A DNA stretch of 64,000 nt from Novosphingobium nitrogenifigens DSM 19370. GTDB lineage: Bacteria > Pseudomonadota > Alphaproteobacteria > Sphingomonadales > Sphingomonadaceae. Location of the stretch: the NCBI RefSeq assembly GCF_000192575.1, contig NZ_GL876935.1, positions 271,538 through 335,537 on the forward strand. The letters run 5' to 3'. How positions within the stretch are numbered: the stretch's first letter is position 1; the number at the start of each line of letters is the position of its first letter. The notes under the pieces are model-generated. The model saw only the letters and a list, made by a program, of their open reading frames with translations, was not told the origin of the DNA and made no database searches. The translations under genes were made by a program, and so were the position numbers. Positions 35,673-44,924 of the stretch are shown in pieces.

Positions 35673-37628
35673 CTAGGGGTGGTAGAAGTCGTAAATCGTC
35701 TGCGCCACCGCCGCGCTGACGCCCGGCGCGCGCTGAAGATCCTCGAGACTGGCCGCCCGCACTTTTCCCGCTGTCCCGAAATGCAGCAGCAGAGCCCGTT
35801 TGCGGGCCGGACCGATGCCCGGTATCTCGTCGAGCGGACTGGCCGTGATCGCCCGGCTGCGCTTGGCGCGATGGGCTCCGATGGCAAAGCGGTGCGCCTC
35901 GTCGCGCAATTGCTGCAGATGGAACAGCATCGGCGAATTGATCGGCAGCATCTTTTCCCGCCCGTCGGGAAAATGGAATACCTCGCGCCCGGCGTTGCGG
36001 TCGGGCCCCTTGGACACGCCGATCAGGGGAACGTCCTCGATCCCCAGTTCCTCGAGCGTTTCGCGCACCGCGGTCATCTGCCCCTTGCCCCCGTCGATCA
36101 GGACGAGATCGGGCCACATGCCCTTGTCGCGCTCGGGATCCTCGTCCTGCGCACGGGAAAAACGGCGTGCCATGACTTCGCGCATCATGGCAAAGTCATC
36201 GCCCGGCTGCGTTTCCGGACGCTTGATATTGAACTTGCGGTACTGCCCCTTGCGGAAACCCTCCGGCCCGGCAACGACCATGCCGCCGACCGCATTGGTC
36301 CCCTGAATATGGCTGTTGTCGTAAATCTCGATGCGGTCGGGCGGATCGCCGAGTTCGAGAAAGTCGGCAATCTCGCGAAAGATCTTTGCCTTGGTTCCGG
36401 TTTCGGCCAGCCGCCGGTCGAGCGCCTCGACGGCATTGCGTTCGGCCTGTTCCATCAGACGGCGGCGGTCCCCGCGTTGCGGCACCGAGATTTCGACTTT
36501 GCCGCCAGCTCCGCCTTGCAAGGCTTCGGCCAGCAAGTCGGCTTCGGGCAAGAGCCGGTCGACCAGGATCAGGCGCGGCGGCGGCACATCCTCATAGAAC
36601 TGGGCAAGGAAACTGGTCAGCACTTCGGCTTCCTCCAGCCCATCGGTGTGCGTCGGAAAAAAGGCGCGATGACCCCAGTTCTGCCCGCCCCGGATGAAGA
36701 AGGCCTGGATGCCGACATGCCCACCCTTGGCCGCGACGGCAAAGACATCGGCATTCCCGACCCCTTCGGCATTGATCGCCTGGCTCCCCTGAATGAACGT
36801 CGCCGCGCGCAAGCGATCGCGCAGCATCGCCGCGCGTTCGAAATCGAGCGCTTCGGCCGCTTCGCTCATCTGCGCCTCGATCTCGCGCTGCACTGCACCG
36901 GACTTCCCCGACAGGAAATCGCGGGCCTGCCGGACGAGTTCGGCATAGCCTTCTTCGTCGATGCGCCCGACGCAAGGGGCCGAGCAACGGCGGATCTGGT
37001 ACAAGAGGCACGGGCGGTCGCGCCGCGCCATGAACCCGTCGTTGCAGCTGCGCAGCAGGAACAGCTTCTGCAAGGCGTTGATCGTGGTGTTGACCGACCC
37101 GGCGCTGGCAAAGGGGCCGTAATAATTCCCTTTCGCCTTGCGCGCGCCGCGATGCTTCATGATCCGGGGAAAGGCGTGGTCGGAACGCAAGAGGATGAAC
37201 GGAAACGATTTGTCGTCGCGCAACAGGACATTGTACGCAGGCCGGTAGCGCTTGATCAGCTGCGCTTCGAGCAGCAGCGCCTCGGCTTCGGAATTGGTAG
37301 TAACGATCGTCATCGACCGGGTCAGGCTGACCATCCGGCGCAGGCGATTGGGCAGACGATCGACTTGCGTGTAATTCGCCACGCGATTTTTCAGCGCGCG
37401 CGCCTTGCCCACGTAAAGCACGTCACCGCGCGCATCGAGCATGCGATAGACGCCCGGCTGCGGCTTGAGCGTCGCCACGACCTCGCGGATGACGGCGATG
37501 CCCTGATCCATGTCAGGCTGGTCGGCGCCGCGAATGGCCGATGTCGCCTTTTCCTCGTTGAAACGCTCTGCCCCGTGCGGCGAAGGCGGCGTTCCAGCAG
37601 GACTGTGGGGAGAAGATGAGCGAGCCAT
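35673..37628 (-). CDS. uvrC: Excinuclease ABC subunit C
   Basis: UvrC makes both incisions in nucleotide excision repair. The 651-residue protein has the GIY-YIG nuclease domain (GVYRMLDARGDVLYVGKARA), a cysteine-rich region (CLLYQIRRCSAPCVGRI), the UVR motif that binds UvrB (AAEALDFERAAMLRDRLRAA), the RNase H-like domain with EIYDNSHIQGTNAVGGMVV and LVLIDGGKGQ, and C-terminal helix-hairpin-helix repeats (EIPGIGPARKRALLLHFG). The N-terminal 40 residues before the nuclease are variable. The start at MARSSSPHS is preferred over an ATG 35 codons upstream. Confidence 0.96.
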   Translation of the reverse strand: MARSSSPHSPAGTPPSPHGAERFNEEKATSAIRGADQPDMDQGIAVIREVVATLKPQPGVYRMLDARGDVLYVGKARALKNRVANYTQVDRLPNRLRRMVSLTRSMTIVTTNSEAEALLLEAQLIKRYRPAYNVLLRDDKSFPFILLRSDHAFPRIMKHRGARKAKGNYYGPFASAGSVNTTINALQKLFLLRSCNDGFMARRDRPCLLYQIRRCSAPCVGRIDEEGYAELVRQARDFLSGKSGAVQREIEAQMSEAAEALDFERAAMLRDRLRAATFIQGSQAINAEGVGNADVFAVAAKGGHVGIQAFFIRGGQNWGHRAFFPTHTDGLEEAEVLTSFLAQFYEDVPPPRLILVDRLLPEADLLAEALQGGAGGKVEISVPQRGDRRRLMEQAERNAVEALDRRLAETGTKAKIFREIADFLELGDPPDRIEIYDNSHIQGTNAVGGMVVAGPEGFRKGQYRKFNIKRPETQPGDDFAMMREVMARRFSRAQDEDPERDKGMWPDLVLIDGGKGQMTAVRETLEELGIEDVPLIGVSKGPDRNAGREVFHFPDGREKMLPINSPMLFHLQQLRDEAHRFAIGAHRAKRSRAITASPLDEIPGIGPARKRALLLHFGTAGKVRAASLEDLQRAPGVSAAVAQTIYDFYHP

Positions 37629-37785
37629 GGCCGGCCCGAGATAGGACGTCGCGCCGGTCTTGACCAGAAGCCCCCCAACCCGTTCCACAACCTCTATTTC
37701 ACAGGTGCCGCTCCGCACATCACCCGTAAACATACGGATGCCCCCGGCGATCCCGGATTAGGCATCCTCGCCATACCCTCGCGCC

Positions 37786-38184
37786 ATGAGCGTACCGTCT
37801 TTCCGTTTTGCTCCCAGCACCCAGCCACCGGGCCGGCGCGATGCGGCACGGTTGCGGCTCAATCTCCCTGCACGGATCGTGCTGATCACCGGGCATTTCC
37901 CCTGCCAGTTGATCGACATGTCACAGACCGGGGCCTGTATCTGCGTTCCCGGCATTCCTCCGGCCATCGGGGCCTCCGTCGTCCTCGAAGTCAACGGAAT
38001 CGAGGCCTTCGGGACCGTCGTCTGGCGCCGGGCCTCGCAATTCGGAGTGAAATTCGACGAGCGCGTGCCCATGCCTGATGTCGTCGCGCTGCGCACCGTG
38101 CACGATTACTACGACACCATCGAAAAGGACCGACGTCTCGATCAGGCACGTGAATTCGTGCAGGGACGCCGTGCCGTTCTTTAA
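37786..38184 (+). CDS. PilZ-domain protein
   Basis: The 132-residue protein is essentially one PilZ domain, a cyclic di-GMP receptor module. The N-terminal RRDAARLRLNLPARI supplies the arginine motif, and the second motif reads DMSQTGACICV in place of the usual D/NxSxxG, followed by FGTVVWRRASQFGVKF. A conserved small-domain architecture like this usually acts on a partner protein. It diverges from uvrC. Confidence 0.82.
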   Translation: MSVPSFRFAPSTQPPGRRDAARLRLNLPARIVLITGHFPCQLIDMSQTGACICVPGIPPAIGASVVLEVNGIEAFGTVVWRRASQFGVKFDERVPMPDVVALRTVHDYYDTIEKDRRLDQAREFVQGRRAVL

Positions 38185-38193
38185 TCCGCAAAC

Positions 38194-41007
38194 TCAGAAC
38201 TGCTTACGCAATTCCAGCTTGAACACGCGCCCTGCCGGATCGAGATAGCCCGCCTGATATCGCAAGGGCGTCGCGCCGGTGGAATCGGTCACTTTCTGTT
38301 GTCCGTCGAACAGGTTGTCGACCGCGAGAGAAAGCCGCGCGCCTTTCAGCCACGATGCATGGCGGATCAGCTTGGGCATGCGTCCGATATCGGCAAACAG
38401 GCGCATGTTCACGGTCGCCAGCGATCCGAAGTGCAGCGCGGTGGTGCCGTCCGCCCCGCTCGACGAGACATTGGTCCCGCTGGCATAGCTGGCATTCACG
38501 CGCAGGCCGATCCCGCGATAGAAACCGCCGCCGTCAAGGTTCATCGTATGGCGCGCCACGCCCGTTCCGGTCAGCGCATCCCCCCCGAGCATGTCGAGAA
38601 CCGCCCCGCCCGACACCAATTGGGCCGTGTTGTAGAGTTCGAGACTGTAGCTGAGCGAGACGTTCCAGCGTCCGCGCCCATCCGTCGGCGGAGGACCGGG
38701 CGGGGGACCACCGCCGGGACCGCCGGGACCACCACCGCCGCCCGAATGGCCAAAACCGCCGCCGCCGCGACCGAAGCCCCCGCCCGGCGGACGACCACCG
38801 GGGCCACCCGGCCCGCGCATGCCGAAACCGCGCCGCTGCATGTTGGGATCGGGTTTACCTAAAGTCCCGGCAAGATTGAGCGTCGTGCGGATGCGCGAAC
38901 TGCGCGACATTGCGATCGTGACCGGAGTTTCGTCGATCGAGGTGATCTGGCCTGCCGCATTGCGCGTGACGCGATCGGCAAAGGCGTCCTGAACGGTCGC
39001 GGTCAGCAAGGGAAAGCTGCTTGTCGCGTTGTCGGAATGATTGCGGAAATATTCGACGACCAGCGTGTCGTACCCGCCACCGAAGGGCAACGTCCAGTTG
39101 ACCGCGAATTTCAGGTCGCGCTGCTGTTCCCGGCGCAGATCGCGATTGCCGCCGCTGATGACCGTTGCCAGCACGGTTTCCCCGCGCACGAAGTCATAGA
39201 CCGAGACGCCCTGCGTCGCCGTGCTCGGCGCGCCCAGATTGGACAGCGTCGGCGCGGCCGCCGTGCCGATGAACGTCCCCGTCAGCGCCAGTTTCTGCGT
39301 CGGCTTCCAGGTAACGCCCCCGCCCCAGTCGAACAGGCTGCCGAAATCCGACAGGTAATGGATTTCACCATTCAGATTGAGCGACAGATCGCCGATCGCG
39401 GAAAGAACATGGTTCTTGGCACTGGCAATCGGCAGGTCGAGGCTGAACCCGGCCTGGGTCTCGCCCCGGCGCAAATGGGTGTCACCGTTGTCGGTGCGGG
39501 TATCGCTGCTGGCGATGCCCGACCATGTGTAACCGGCCTTCATGGTCAGCGCGACTTGCCCCGCAGGCAACGTCGCGGGAGCCCCGACCAGCGTCGCCAG
39601 CGACGTCAGCGTGTCGGTCACGCTGTGGGCGTATTGCGGTGTCAGCGAGGCCGAACGATCGATCGAACTGTCGGCATTGACGTGCGTTCCGTCGAGCGTT
39701 GTCGAAAGCAGCCATGACCCGGCGGGCATATTGAGCCCCACCCCCACCGATCCGGTCGTCGTGCGGGTCGAAGTCAGCAATGCCAGCAGCGGCTCGGTCG
39801 ACTTGATCCCGTTGAGCGCATCGGTCGCATCCCGCTGGATCAAGCCGTTGATGGTAAGCCCCGTTCCGATCCCGAGCGGACGTGCCATCGTCGCATTGAG
39901 CGCGGCGCTTTTCGATCCGGCCTGCAACGTGCGGTAATTGGCGGGATCGGGCTGCCCCGCACTTGCCGGATTGGACTGGATGATCGAACGCGCGGCTTCG
40001 GTTTCGGGCGTCTGGATCGAATAAGTGCCGGTGATATTGGTGCGCGCGCCGTGATCAATGCGCGCAATCGTCGCCTCGTCGCTGAACGCCGTATAGCCGC
40101 CGCGCCCGGGCAGGCTCAAATTCGACTCGTTGTTGAAACTGCGGAACTTGTCCTTGAGGATGAAGTTCACCACGCGCTGGTCGGGCCGGAACCCGTATTT
40201 CAGCGCGACTTCCTCGGGCAGAATTTCCACGCGACGAATCGCTTCGGGCGGGAGCCCGCGCATTTCGCGGAAATTGGAAATGCGCATGCCGTTGACGAGG
40301 AAAACCGGCGTGCCGTCGCCACGACCGCGCCCCGTGCCCGTCTGCGGCACCAGCGCGGCAACGAGTTCTTGGATCGAGGACACGCCATAAGAGGCAATAT
40401 CCTCTTCATCGAGCGTCACGATCGGCGGCTGATCGGCCTGCACCTGTCCCTTGAAACGGCGGGCAACGACGAGAATTTCGCCTTTCTTGGTCAGCCCGCG
40501 CGAATTGGCGGTCTCGATCGCCTCGCCGTTGACCGAGATTTCGGGTGCGGTTGAAGAGGCCGCACTCGTCTCCGGTGCTTTCCCTTCTACCGCAGTATCC
40601 GACGGCGCGGCAGGTGCCGCCACCACGGGCCGCGCTTCCGGCACAGGCGCGGCAACCGGCTTTACCTCGGCGGACGACGTCGATGGCACCCGCCCTTGCG
40701 CTCCCGCTTTCCCATGGGGCGGCGGACAACCAGGCGGCATCCCGCCGGGCGGAGGGCCCATGCCGTCAGGCGGTGGCCCCATCCCCTCGGGCGGCGGCCC
40801 CATACCTTCGGGCCGAGCCCCTTCCCCCGGTCCATGCGGCACACGACAGGGCCCATGGCCGCCTGTCCCCGTTTCCGCCGTCGGCGCACTTTCTCCCGCT
40901 TCGGGAGAAGTCGCCTGCTCTTGCGCACGGGCGCTCACCGGCGAAAAACCGGCGGCAAGAAGAGGAAGAAGAAGAACGGCACGAGCCGGAGGAAAATGGC
41001 GTTTCAC
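38194..41007 (-). CDS. TonB-dependent outer-membrane receptor with low-complexity insertions
   Basis: The 937-residue protein has a signal peptide ending SARAQEQ, a proline/glycine-rich extension, a plug domain (about residues 165-280, GEILVVARRFKG through VFLVNGMRISNFREM and RRVEILPEEVALKYGF), and a 22-strand-type barrel ending in the aromatic terminus FKLELRKQF. These receptors import large ligands with energy from TonB. Two unusual parts are a GMGPPP tandem repeat at residues 66-97 and a 45-residue glycine tract at 726-770 inside the barrel. The ligand is unknown and there is no adjacent sigma/anti-sigma pair. It converges on the PilZ gene. Confidence 0.9.
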   Translation of the reverse strand: MKRHFPPARAVLLLPLLAAGFSPVSARAQEQATSPEAGESAPTAETGTGGHGPCRVPHGPGEGARPEGMGPPPEGMGPPPDGMGPPPGGMPPGCPPPHGKAGAQGRVPSTSSAEVKPVAAPVPEARPVVAAPAAPSDTAVEGKAPETSAASSTAPEISVNGEAIETANSRGLTKKGEILVVARRFKGQVQADQPPIVTLDEEDIASYGVSSIQELVAALVPQTGTGRGRGDGTPVFLVNGMRISNFREMRGLPPEAIRRVEILPEEVALKYGFRPDQRVVNFILKDKFRSFNNESNLSLPGRGGYTAFSDEATIARIDHGARTNITGTYSIQTPETEAARSIIQSNPASAGQPDPANYRTLQAGSKSAALNATMARPLGIGTGLTINGLIQRDATDALNGIKSTEPLLALLTSTRTTTGSVGVGLNMPAGSWLLSTTLDGTHVNADSSIDRSASLTPQYAHSVTDTLTSLATLVGAPATLPAGQVALTMKAGYTWSGIASSDTRTDNGDTHLRRGETQAGFSLDLPIASAKNHVLSAIGDLSLNLNGEIHYLSDFGSLFDWGGGVTWKPTQKLALTGTFIGTAAAPTLSNLGAPSTATQGVSVYDFVRGETVLATVISGGNRDLRREQQRDLKFAVNWTLPFGGGYDTLVVEYFRNHSDNATSSFPLLTATVQDAFADRVTRNAAGQITSIDETPVTIAMSRSSRIRTTLNLAGTLGKPDPNMQRRGFGMRGPGGPGGRPPGGGFGRGGGGFGHSGGGGGPGGPGGGPPPGPPPTDGRGRWNVSLSYSLELYNTAQLVSGGAVLDMLGGDALTGTGVARHTMNLDGGGFYRGIGLRVNASYASGTNVSSSGADGTTALHFGSLATVNMRLFADIGRMPKLIRHASWLKGARLSLAVDNLFDGQQKVTDSTGATPLRYQAGYLDPAGRVFKLELRKQF
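40717..40812 (-). repeat. Tandem repeat coding for GMGPPP units in the TonB receptor
   Basis: Residues 66-97 of the receptor read as successive xEGMGPPP, EGMGPPP, DGMGPPP, GGMPPG units. The DNA shows near-identical 21-base copies. It lies in the periplasmic extension before the plug domain, where length change would not harm the barrel. Confidence 0.75.
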
Positions 41008-41387
41008 AGGGTTTCAGTCGTCAATTCGGCTGCAACGCGCGGCCTCGGATGAGGCAAAGCCGCGAACGTGTGGATGTCTTTTCCGGACGGTTCAGGCTCC
41101 AGCCGCCTTTCCCGCCACCACCGGCCTTGGCGGATCGAACGCCCCTGCGACAACGGTCAATTGGTATCAATTTGTCGCCTCGGCCGCCTGCCGCGCGTGC
41201 CATCGCGGCAGCCGTTCCCGGCAATGTACCGGAATTGCACACAGCGGCGGGCTTTTCTTTTCGCGCAACTGCGGCTATTGGCGCCACGCGCGGACCTCTG
41301 GCCCGTTCAAGCCAACCCTATTGTCCCTTTTGCACATGGCCGGTCCGCCGGGCAGTGCCATTCATCACAAGGCTTCCGACCCCGCCG
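41008..41387. other. Divergent gap between the TonB receptor and infA
   Basis: This 380-base stretch has no convincing gene. It must hold the promoters of the receptor (minus strand) and of infA (plus strand). No strong hairpin or known riboswitch shape was found by eye. Confidence 0.5.
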
Positions 41388-41633
41388 ATGGCGAAAGAAG
41401 AACTTCTCGAAATGCGCGGCACGGTGGTCGAACTCCTGCCCAACGCGATGTTCCGCGTGCGCCTGGAAAACGACCATGAAATCCTCGGCCACACCGCCGG
41501 CAAGATGCGCAAGAATCGTATTCGCGTGCTCGTCGGGGACGAAGTGCTGGTGGAACTGACCCCTTACGATCTGACCAAGGGCCGTATCACCTATCGCTTC
41601 ATGCCCGGTCGCGGCGGCCCCGGCTCGTACTGA
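41388..41633 (+). CDS. infA: Translation initiation factor IF-1
   Basis: IF-1 blocks the ribosomal A site during initiation. The product is a single S1-like OB fold: MAKEELLEMRGTVVELLPNA, then GHTAGKMRKNRIRVLVGDEV and DLTKGRITYR. At 81 residues it is longer than the 72-residue E. coli factor; the extra C-terminal part is FMPGRGGPGSY. The frame is open far upstream but only this part is coding. It starts the infA-maf-RNase E/G-yacG unit. Confidence 0.96.
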   Translation: MAKEELLEMRGTVVELLPNAMFRVRLENDHEILGHTAGKMRKNRIRVLVGDEVLVELTPYDLTKGRITYRFMPGRGGPGSY

Positions 41634-41650
41634 GCCCGCGCCCAGCCCCC

Positions 41651-42265
41651 ATGGCCCCGCCTGCCATGGCATCCGAACCGAACGCATCGCGTGCGCCGCT
41701 GGTTCTCGCTTCGGCGAGCCCGCGACGTCGCGAACTGCTGGCCCGCATCGGCATCACGCCCGATGCGATCGTTCCTGCCGACATCGACGAATCGCCGCTG
41801 AAAGGTGAAAGGCCCCGCCCCCATGCGGTGCGCCTTGCCGCAGGAAAAGCGCGCGTCGCAGCCGCGCTGCGCCCCGATGCCGTCATTCTGGGAGGTGACA
41901 CCGTTGTCGGCGTCGGCGCCCGCATCCTGCCCAAGGCCGAAGACGAAGCGACCGCACGCCGTTGCCTGTCGCTGCTGTCGGGACGACGCCACCGCGTCTA
42001 TTCCGCGATTGCCGTCATCACGCCCGACGGACACTTGCGCGAAGCGTTGAGCGAGACCATCGTCCGCTTCAAATCGCTGTCCGACGAAGAAGTCGAAGCC
42101 TACATCGCCGGCGGCGAATGGCGCGGCAAGGCTGGCGGTTATGCCATTCAGGGCAGCGCCGAAGGATTTTGCGCCTGGCTTTCGGGCAGCCATTCCGGCG
42201 TCGTCGGTCTTCCCCTTTACGAAACCCGCCGCCTCTTGCGCGCGGCCGGAGTGACGCTTGCCTGA
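41651..42265 (+). CDS. maf: Maf-family nucleoside triphosphate pyrophosphatase
   Basis: Maf proteins hydrolyse non-canonical or modified nucleotides (dTTP/UTP or 7-methyl-GTP, by subgroup). The 204-residue protein has LASASPRRRELLARIGI, the ESPL stretch, VILGGDTVV with its catalytic acid, and YAIQGSAEGFCAW. The KAGGYAIQG form is typical of the YhdE (dTTP/UTP) type. It begins 17 bases after infA; a second ATG five codons later is also possible. Confidence 0.92.
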   Translation: MAPPAMASEPNASRAPLVLASASPRRRELLARIGITPDAIVPADIDESPLKGERPRPHAVRLAAGKARVAAALRPDAVILGGDTVVGVGARILPKAEDEATARRCLSLLSGRRHRVYSAIAVITPDGHLREALSETIVRFKSLSDEEVEAYIAGGEWRGKAGGYAIQGSAEGFCAWLSGSHSGVVGLPLYETRRLLRAAGVTLA

Positions 42266-43265
42266 ATGGCTGGTCGAAGAGGGGATCGGCGAAACCCGCG
42301 CGATCCTCGTCGATGACGATGCCGAGACGATTCTCGCGGCGCGCCTGTGCTGGCACGAACCGTGGCGCGCCGGAGCCGTTGCACAAGCCCGCCTCAGCCA
42401 TCGCCGTCCCGGTTCGCGCGGCGGCGCCGTCGTGCTTCCCGACGAGACCATTGCCCTTGTCGACGCGCTCCCCCCCGGCCTGACCGAAGGCGCCCGGCTG
42501 CTGGTGCGGATCACGCGCGCCGCCCTTGCCGAAAAGGGCCGGTTCAAGCTGGCCCAGTGCCGCCCCGCGCCCGACGCATCTCCCTCCCCGGCCCCACCTT
42601 TGGCGCAGGACTTGCGCGAGACCGAATTTCCGGTCCGCGTTCTGGGCGCTCTTGCCCGCGATTTCGACAAGGCGGGCTGGGACGAACTTGTCGAACAGGC
42701 CCAGAGCGGGGAAGTCGATTTTCCCGGCGGCCGCCTGACGTTCAGCCCGACACCGGCCATGACCCTGATCGACGTCGATGGAACCCTGCCGCTTCGCGAT
42801 CTGGCGCTCGCCTCGGCCCGCGCGATCGCGCAAAACCTTGCCCGGCTCGACATCGCCGGATCGGTCGGGATCGATTTCCCGACGATCGAAGGGCGGACCG
42901 ACCGGCAAGCGGTGGACACAACGCTCGGCGACGCTCTCGCCGCCTTGCCCGGCGGATGGCGCGGAGAACGCACCGGCATGAACGGCTTCGGCTTCGTTCA
43001 GCTCGTCAGCCGACTCGCACGCCCATCGCTGCTGTCGCGCCACGCCCATGCACCGGCGCGAGCAGCCGCCTTTGCCCTCCTGCGTCAGGCCGAGCGTGTG
43101 AGCGAACCGGGCATTTTGCTGCTGGTCGCCCATCCCGCCGTGCTCGCCGCGATCGACAGCACGTTCGAAAGCGAACTTGCCCGCCGGACCGGCCGCACGA
43201 TTCACCGCGATCCTCGCCCCACCCTTGCCCTTCACGCCGGATTCGCGCAGGCGATCGTGTCATGA
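42258..43265 (+). CDS. Short ribonuclease E/G homologue
   Basis: The 335-residue protein has an RNase E/G catalytic core. It shows the S1-like start (AILVDDDAETILAARLCW), AMTLIDVDGTLPL holding the first metal-binding aspartate, and GSVGIDFPTIEGRTDRQAVD in the position of the second. It lacks the full zinc-link and the long scaffold arm of RNase E, and is shorter than E. coli RNase G (489). Translation starts at a TTG within the maf stop region, supported by a GGAG site 6 bases upstream. The stop overlaps yacG. Confidence 0.78.
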   Translation: MPEWLVEEGIGETRAILVDDDAETILAARLCWHEPWRAGAVAQARLSHRRPGSRGGAVVLPDETIALVDALPPGLTEGARLLVRITRAALAEKGRFKLAQCRPAPDASPSPAPPLAQDLRETEFPVRVLGALARDFDKAGWDELVEQAQSGEVDFPGGRLTFSPTPAMTLIDVDGTLPLRDLALASARAIAQNLARLDIAGSVGIDFPTIEGRTDRQAVDTTLGDALAALPGGWRGERTGMNGFGFVQLVSRLARPSLLSRHAHAPARAAAFALLRQAERVSEPGILLLVAHPAVLAAIDSTFESELARRTGRTIHRDPRPTLALHAGFAQAIVS

Positions 43266-43444
43266 CGACCTCCACGCCTCTGGTCCGCCGCTGCCCGATC
43301 TGCGGCAAGCCCCGTGTCGAACAGCACGCGCCCTTCTGCTCCTCGCGCTGCCGCGACCGCGATCTCATGCGCTGGCTCGACGAAGGTTACGCCATTCCCG
43401 GCCCCTCCACTCTTGGCGGCGAAGACGACGATCGGGAAAACTGA
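43262..43444 (+). CDS. yacG: DNA gyrase inhibitor YacG, small zinc-finger protein
   Basis: The 60-residue protein has the treble-clef zinc motif CPICGK (first CxxC) and FCSSRC (second pair), then the conserved RDLMRWLDEGYAIPG tail. YacG in E. coli binds GyrB and blocks DNA binding. It overlaps the preceding stop codon in an ATGA. Confidence 0.93.
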   Translation: MTTSTPLVRRCPICGKPRVEQHAPFCSSRCRDRDLMRWLDEGYAIPGPSTLGGEDDDREN

Positions 43445-43544
43445 AAAAAACTGTCACGATAGGGCTGGACAAGCCACGCCGCCTTCGCCATAGGCACGCC
43501 TCCAACGCGACGGCGGTGCCGCAAGGCCCTCCATCGAGGCAGAT

Positions 43545-43620
43545 GCCCGGGTAGCTCAGTTGGTAGAGCACGTGACTGAAAATCACGGTGTCGGCGGTTC
43601 GATTCCGTCCCCGGGCACCA
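43545..43620 (+). tRNA. tRNA-Phe (GAA)
   Basis: The 76-base gene forms a full cloverleaf. The acceptor arms are GCCCGGG and CCCGGGC, the D-arm is GCTCAGTTGGTAGAGC, the anticodon arm is CGTGA with loop CTGAAAA (anticodon GAA at 43578-43580), and the T-arm carries GTTCGATTC. The terminal CCA is encoded. It lies 100 bases after yacG and could be read from the same transcript. Confidence 0.98.
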
Positions 43621-43812
43621 TCGCCCCTTTTCAAAAAACACCCCAGAACATTCGGAAAAGTGGCGAAAGCTCGCCCCTTGCGAAGCGGCGGCAGTCCGGT
43701 TGGATCCAGACACAGTGCATCGTGACTTGATCGGTTTTCAGGGCCGCTATTGGCATTCCTCATAAGACAAGGACGACCTCCTCGCGCCAGATCGGGAGCG
43801 AAAGGATCGTCC

Positions 43813-44796
43813 ATGACCGAACAACATTCCGCCGCGCCCCATACCGACGTGACGGCCCCCGATACCCGGGACAGCGTCATCCCCGCTCCATCGACGGTCG
43901 ATACCGTCATCGACGAATTGCGGGCCGTACGCATGGAATGGCGGTCGATCCGGGATCGTCATGCCGAATTCGGCGCTCTGGGGTTTCCGTCGCGGCAGGC
44001 GATCACCCGTATCATCGACATCCTTTCAGCGGCTCTCTTTCCCCTTCGCCTCGGCCCGCCCGACCTGACGATCGAACGCGAGGATGCCTTTGTCGAAGCC
44101 AGTCTGGCCTCGGCCCTGCCCCTGCTTGCCTCGCAAGTCCGAATGGAACTGCATTACAGTCGCCCCGAACGCGGCGGCGTCGCGATTGAACGGGCCGTGA
44201 CCGCAATCGTCGAAGAACTGCTTTCGCGCCTGCCCGCGATCCGCCGTCTGCTCGATACCGATCTGGAAGCCGCCTATGACGGCGACCCAGCCGCACGCAG
44301 CGTCGATGAAGTCCTGCTCTGCTACCCGTGCGTGACGGCCGTGATCCACCATCGCATCGCGCATGAACTCTATCGCCTCGGCGTGCCGCTGATCGCCCGC
44401 ATCATCGCGGAAATCGCCCATTCGCGGACGGGAATCGACATCCACCCCGGCGCCACCATCGGCGAAAGTTTCTTCATCGACCACGGCACCGGCGTCGTGA
44501 TCGGTCAAACTGCCATCCTCGGCAGCCGGGTACGGATCTATCAGGCCGTCACGTTGGGAGCCCGCAGCTTTTCCACCGATGCAGACGGACGCCTCGTCAA
44601 GGACGAGCCGCGCCACCCGATCATCGAGGACGATGTGACGATCTATGCCGGAGCCACCATTCTGGGGCGAATCACGATCGGCCAGGGCTCGGTCGTGGGC
44701 GGCAATGTCTGGCTGACCCGCTCGGTTCCACCGGGCAGCCGCGTGCGCCAGACCCAGCCGAGCGTAAGCATCGAGGCCACCGACCCCTGCGATTGA
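43813..44796 (+). CDS. Serine O-acetyltransferase, EpsC type
   Basis: The enzyme acetylates serine for cysteine synthesis. The 327-residue protein has an N-terminal helical domain and the left-handed beta-helix with GIDIHPGATIGESFFIDHGTG, VIGQTAILGSRVRIYQAVTLGA and IIEDDVTIYAGATILGRI hexapeptide stretches. The N-terminal extension and the EpsC-like core set it apart from the 273-residue CysE. An AAAGGA site lies 6 bases before the ATG. It precedes the sulfur-related cluster, a reasonable functional link. Confidence 0.9.
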   Translation: MTEQHSAAPHTDVTAPDTRDSVIPAPSTVDTVIDELRAVRMEWRSIRDRHAEFGALGFPSRQAITRIIDILSAALFPLRLGPPDLTIEREDAFVEASLASALPLLASQVRMELHYSRPERGGVAIERAVTAIVEELLSRLPAIRRLLDTDLEAAYDGDPAARSVDEVLLCYPCVTAVIHHRIAHELYRLGVPLIARIIAEIAHSRTGIDIHPGATIGESFFIDHGTGVVIGQTAILGSRVRIYQAVTLGARSFSTDADGRLVKDEPRHPIIEDDVTIYAGATILGRITIGQGSVVGGNVWLTRSVPPGSRVRQTQPSVSIEATDPCD

Positions 44797-44858
44797 AAAT
44801 CCTCGCAATGCATGAGCGGGGCGTTCGTTCGATCAAGAAATCCTCAATTCCCACACGG

Positions 44859-44883
44859 AAACTCAACCAATAGAGTTGAGTTT
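44859..44883. promoter_or_regulatory. Inverted repeat upstream of the SsuA-like gene
   Basis: AAACTCAAC (44859-44867) and GTTGAGTTT (44875-44883) are perfect 9-base arms around 7 bases. The embedded block AATAGAGTT ends 47 bases before the ATG at 44925. The same AAACTCAA and AATAGAGTT blocks occur before the monooxygenase gene at 47019, with the second block ending 46 bases before its ATG. A shared operator or promoter is likely. Confidence 0.6.
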
Positions 44884-44924
44884 CAAGACCGTGCTGGTCG
44901 CCACGAGGATTCGAAAGTCCGTTC

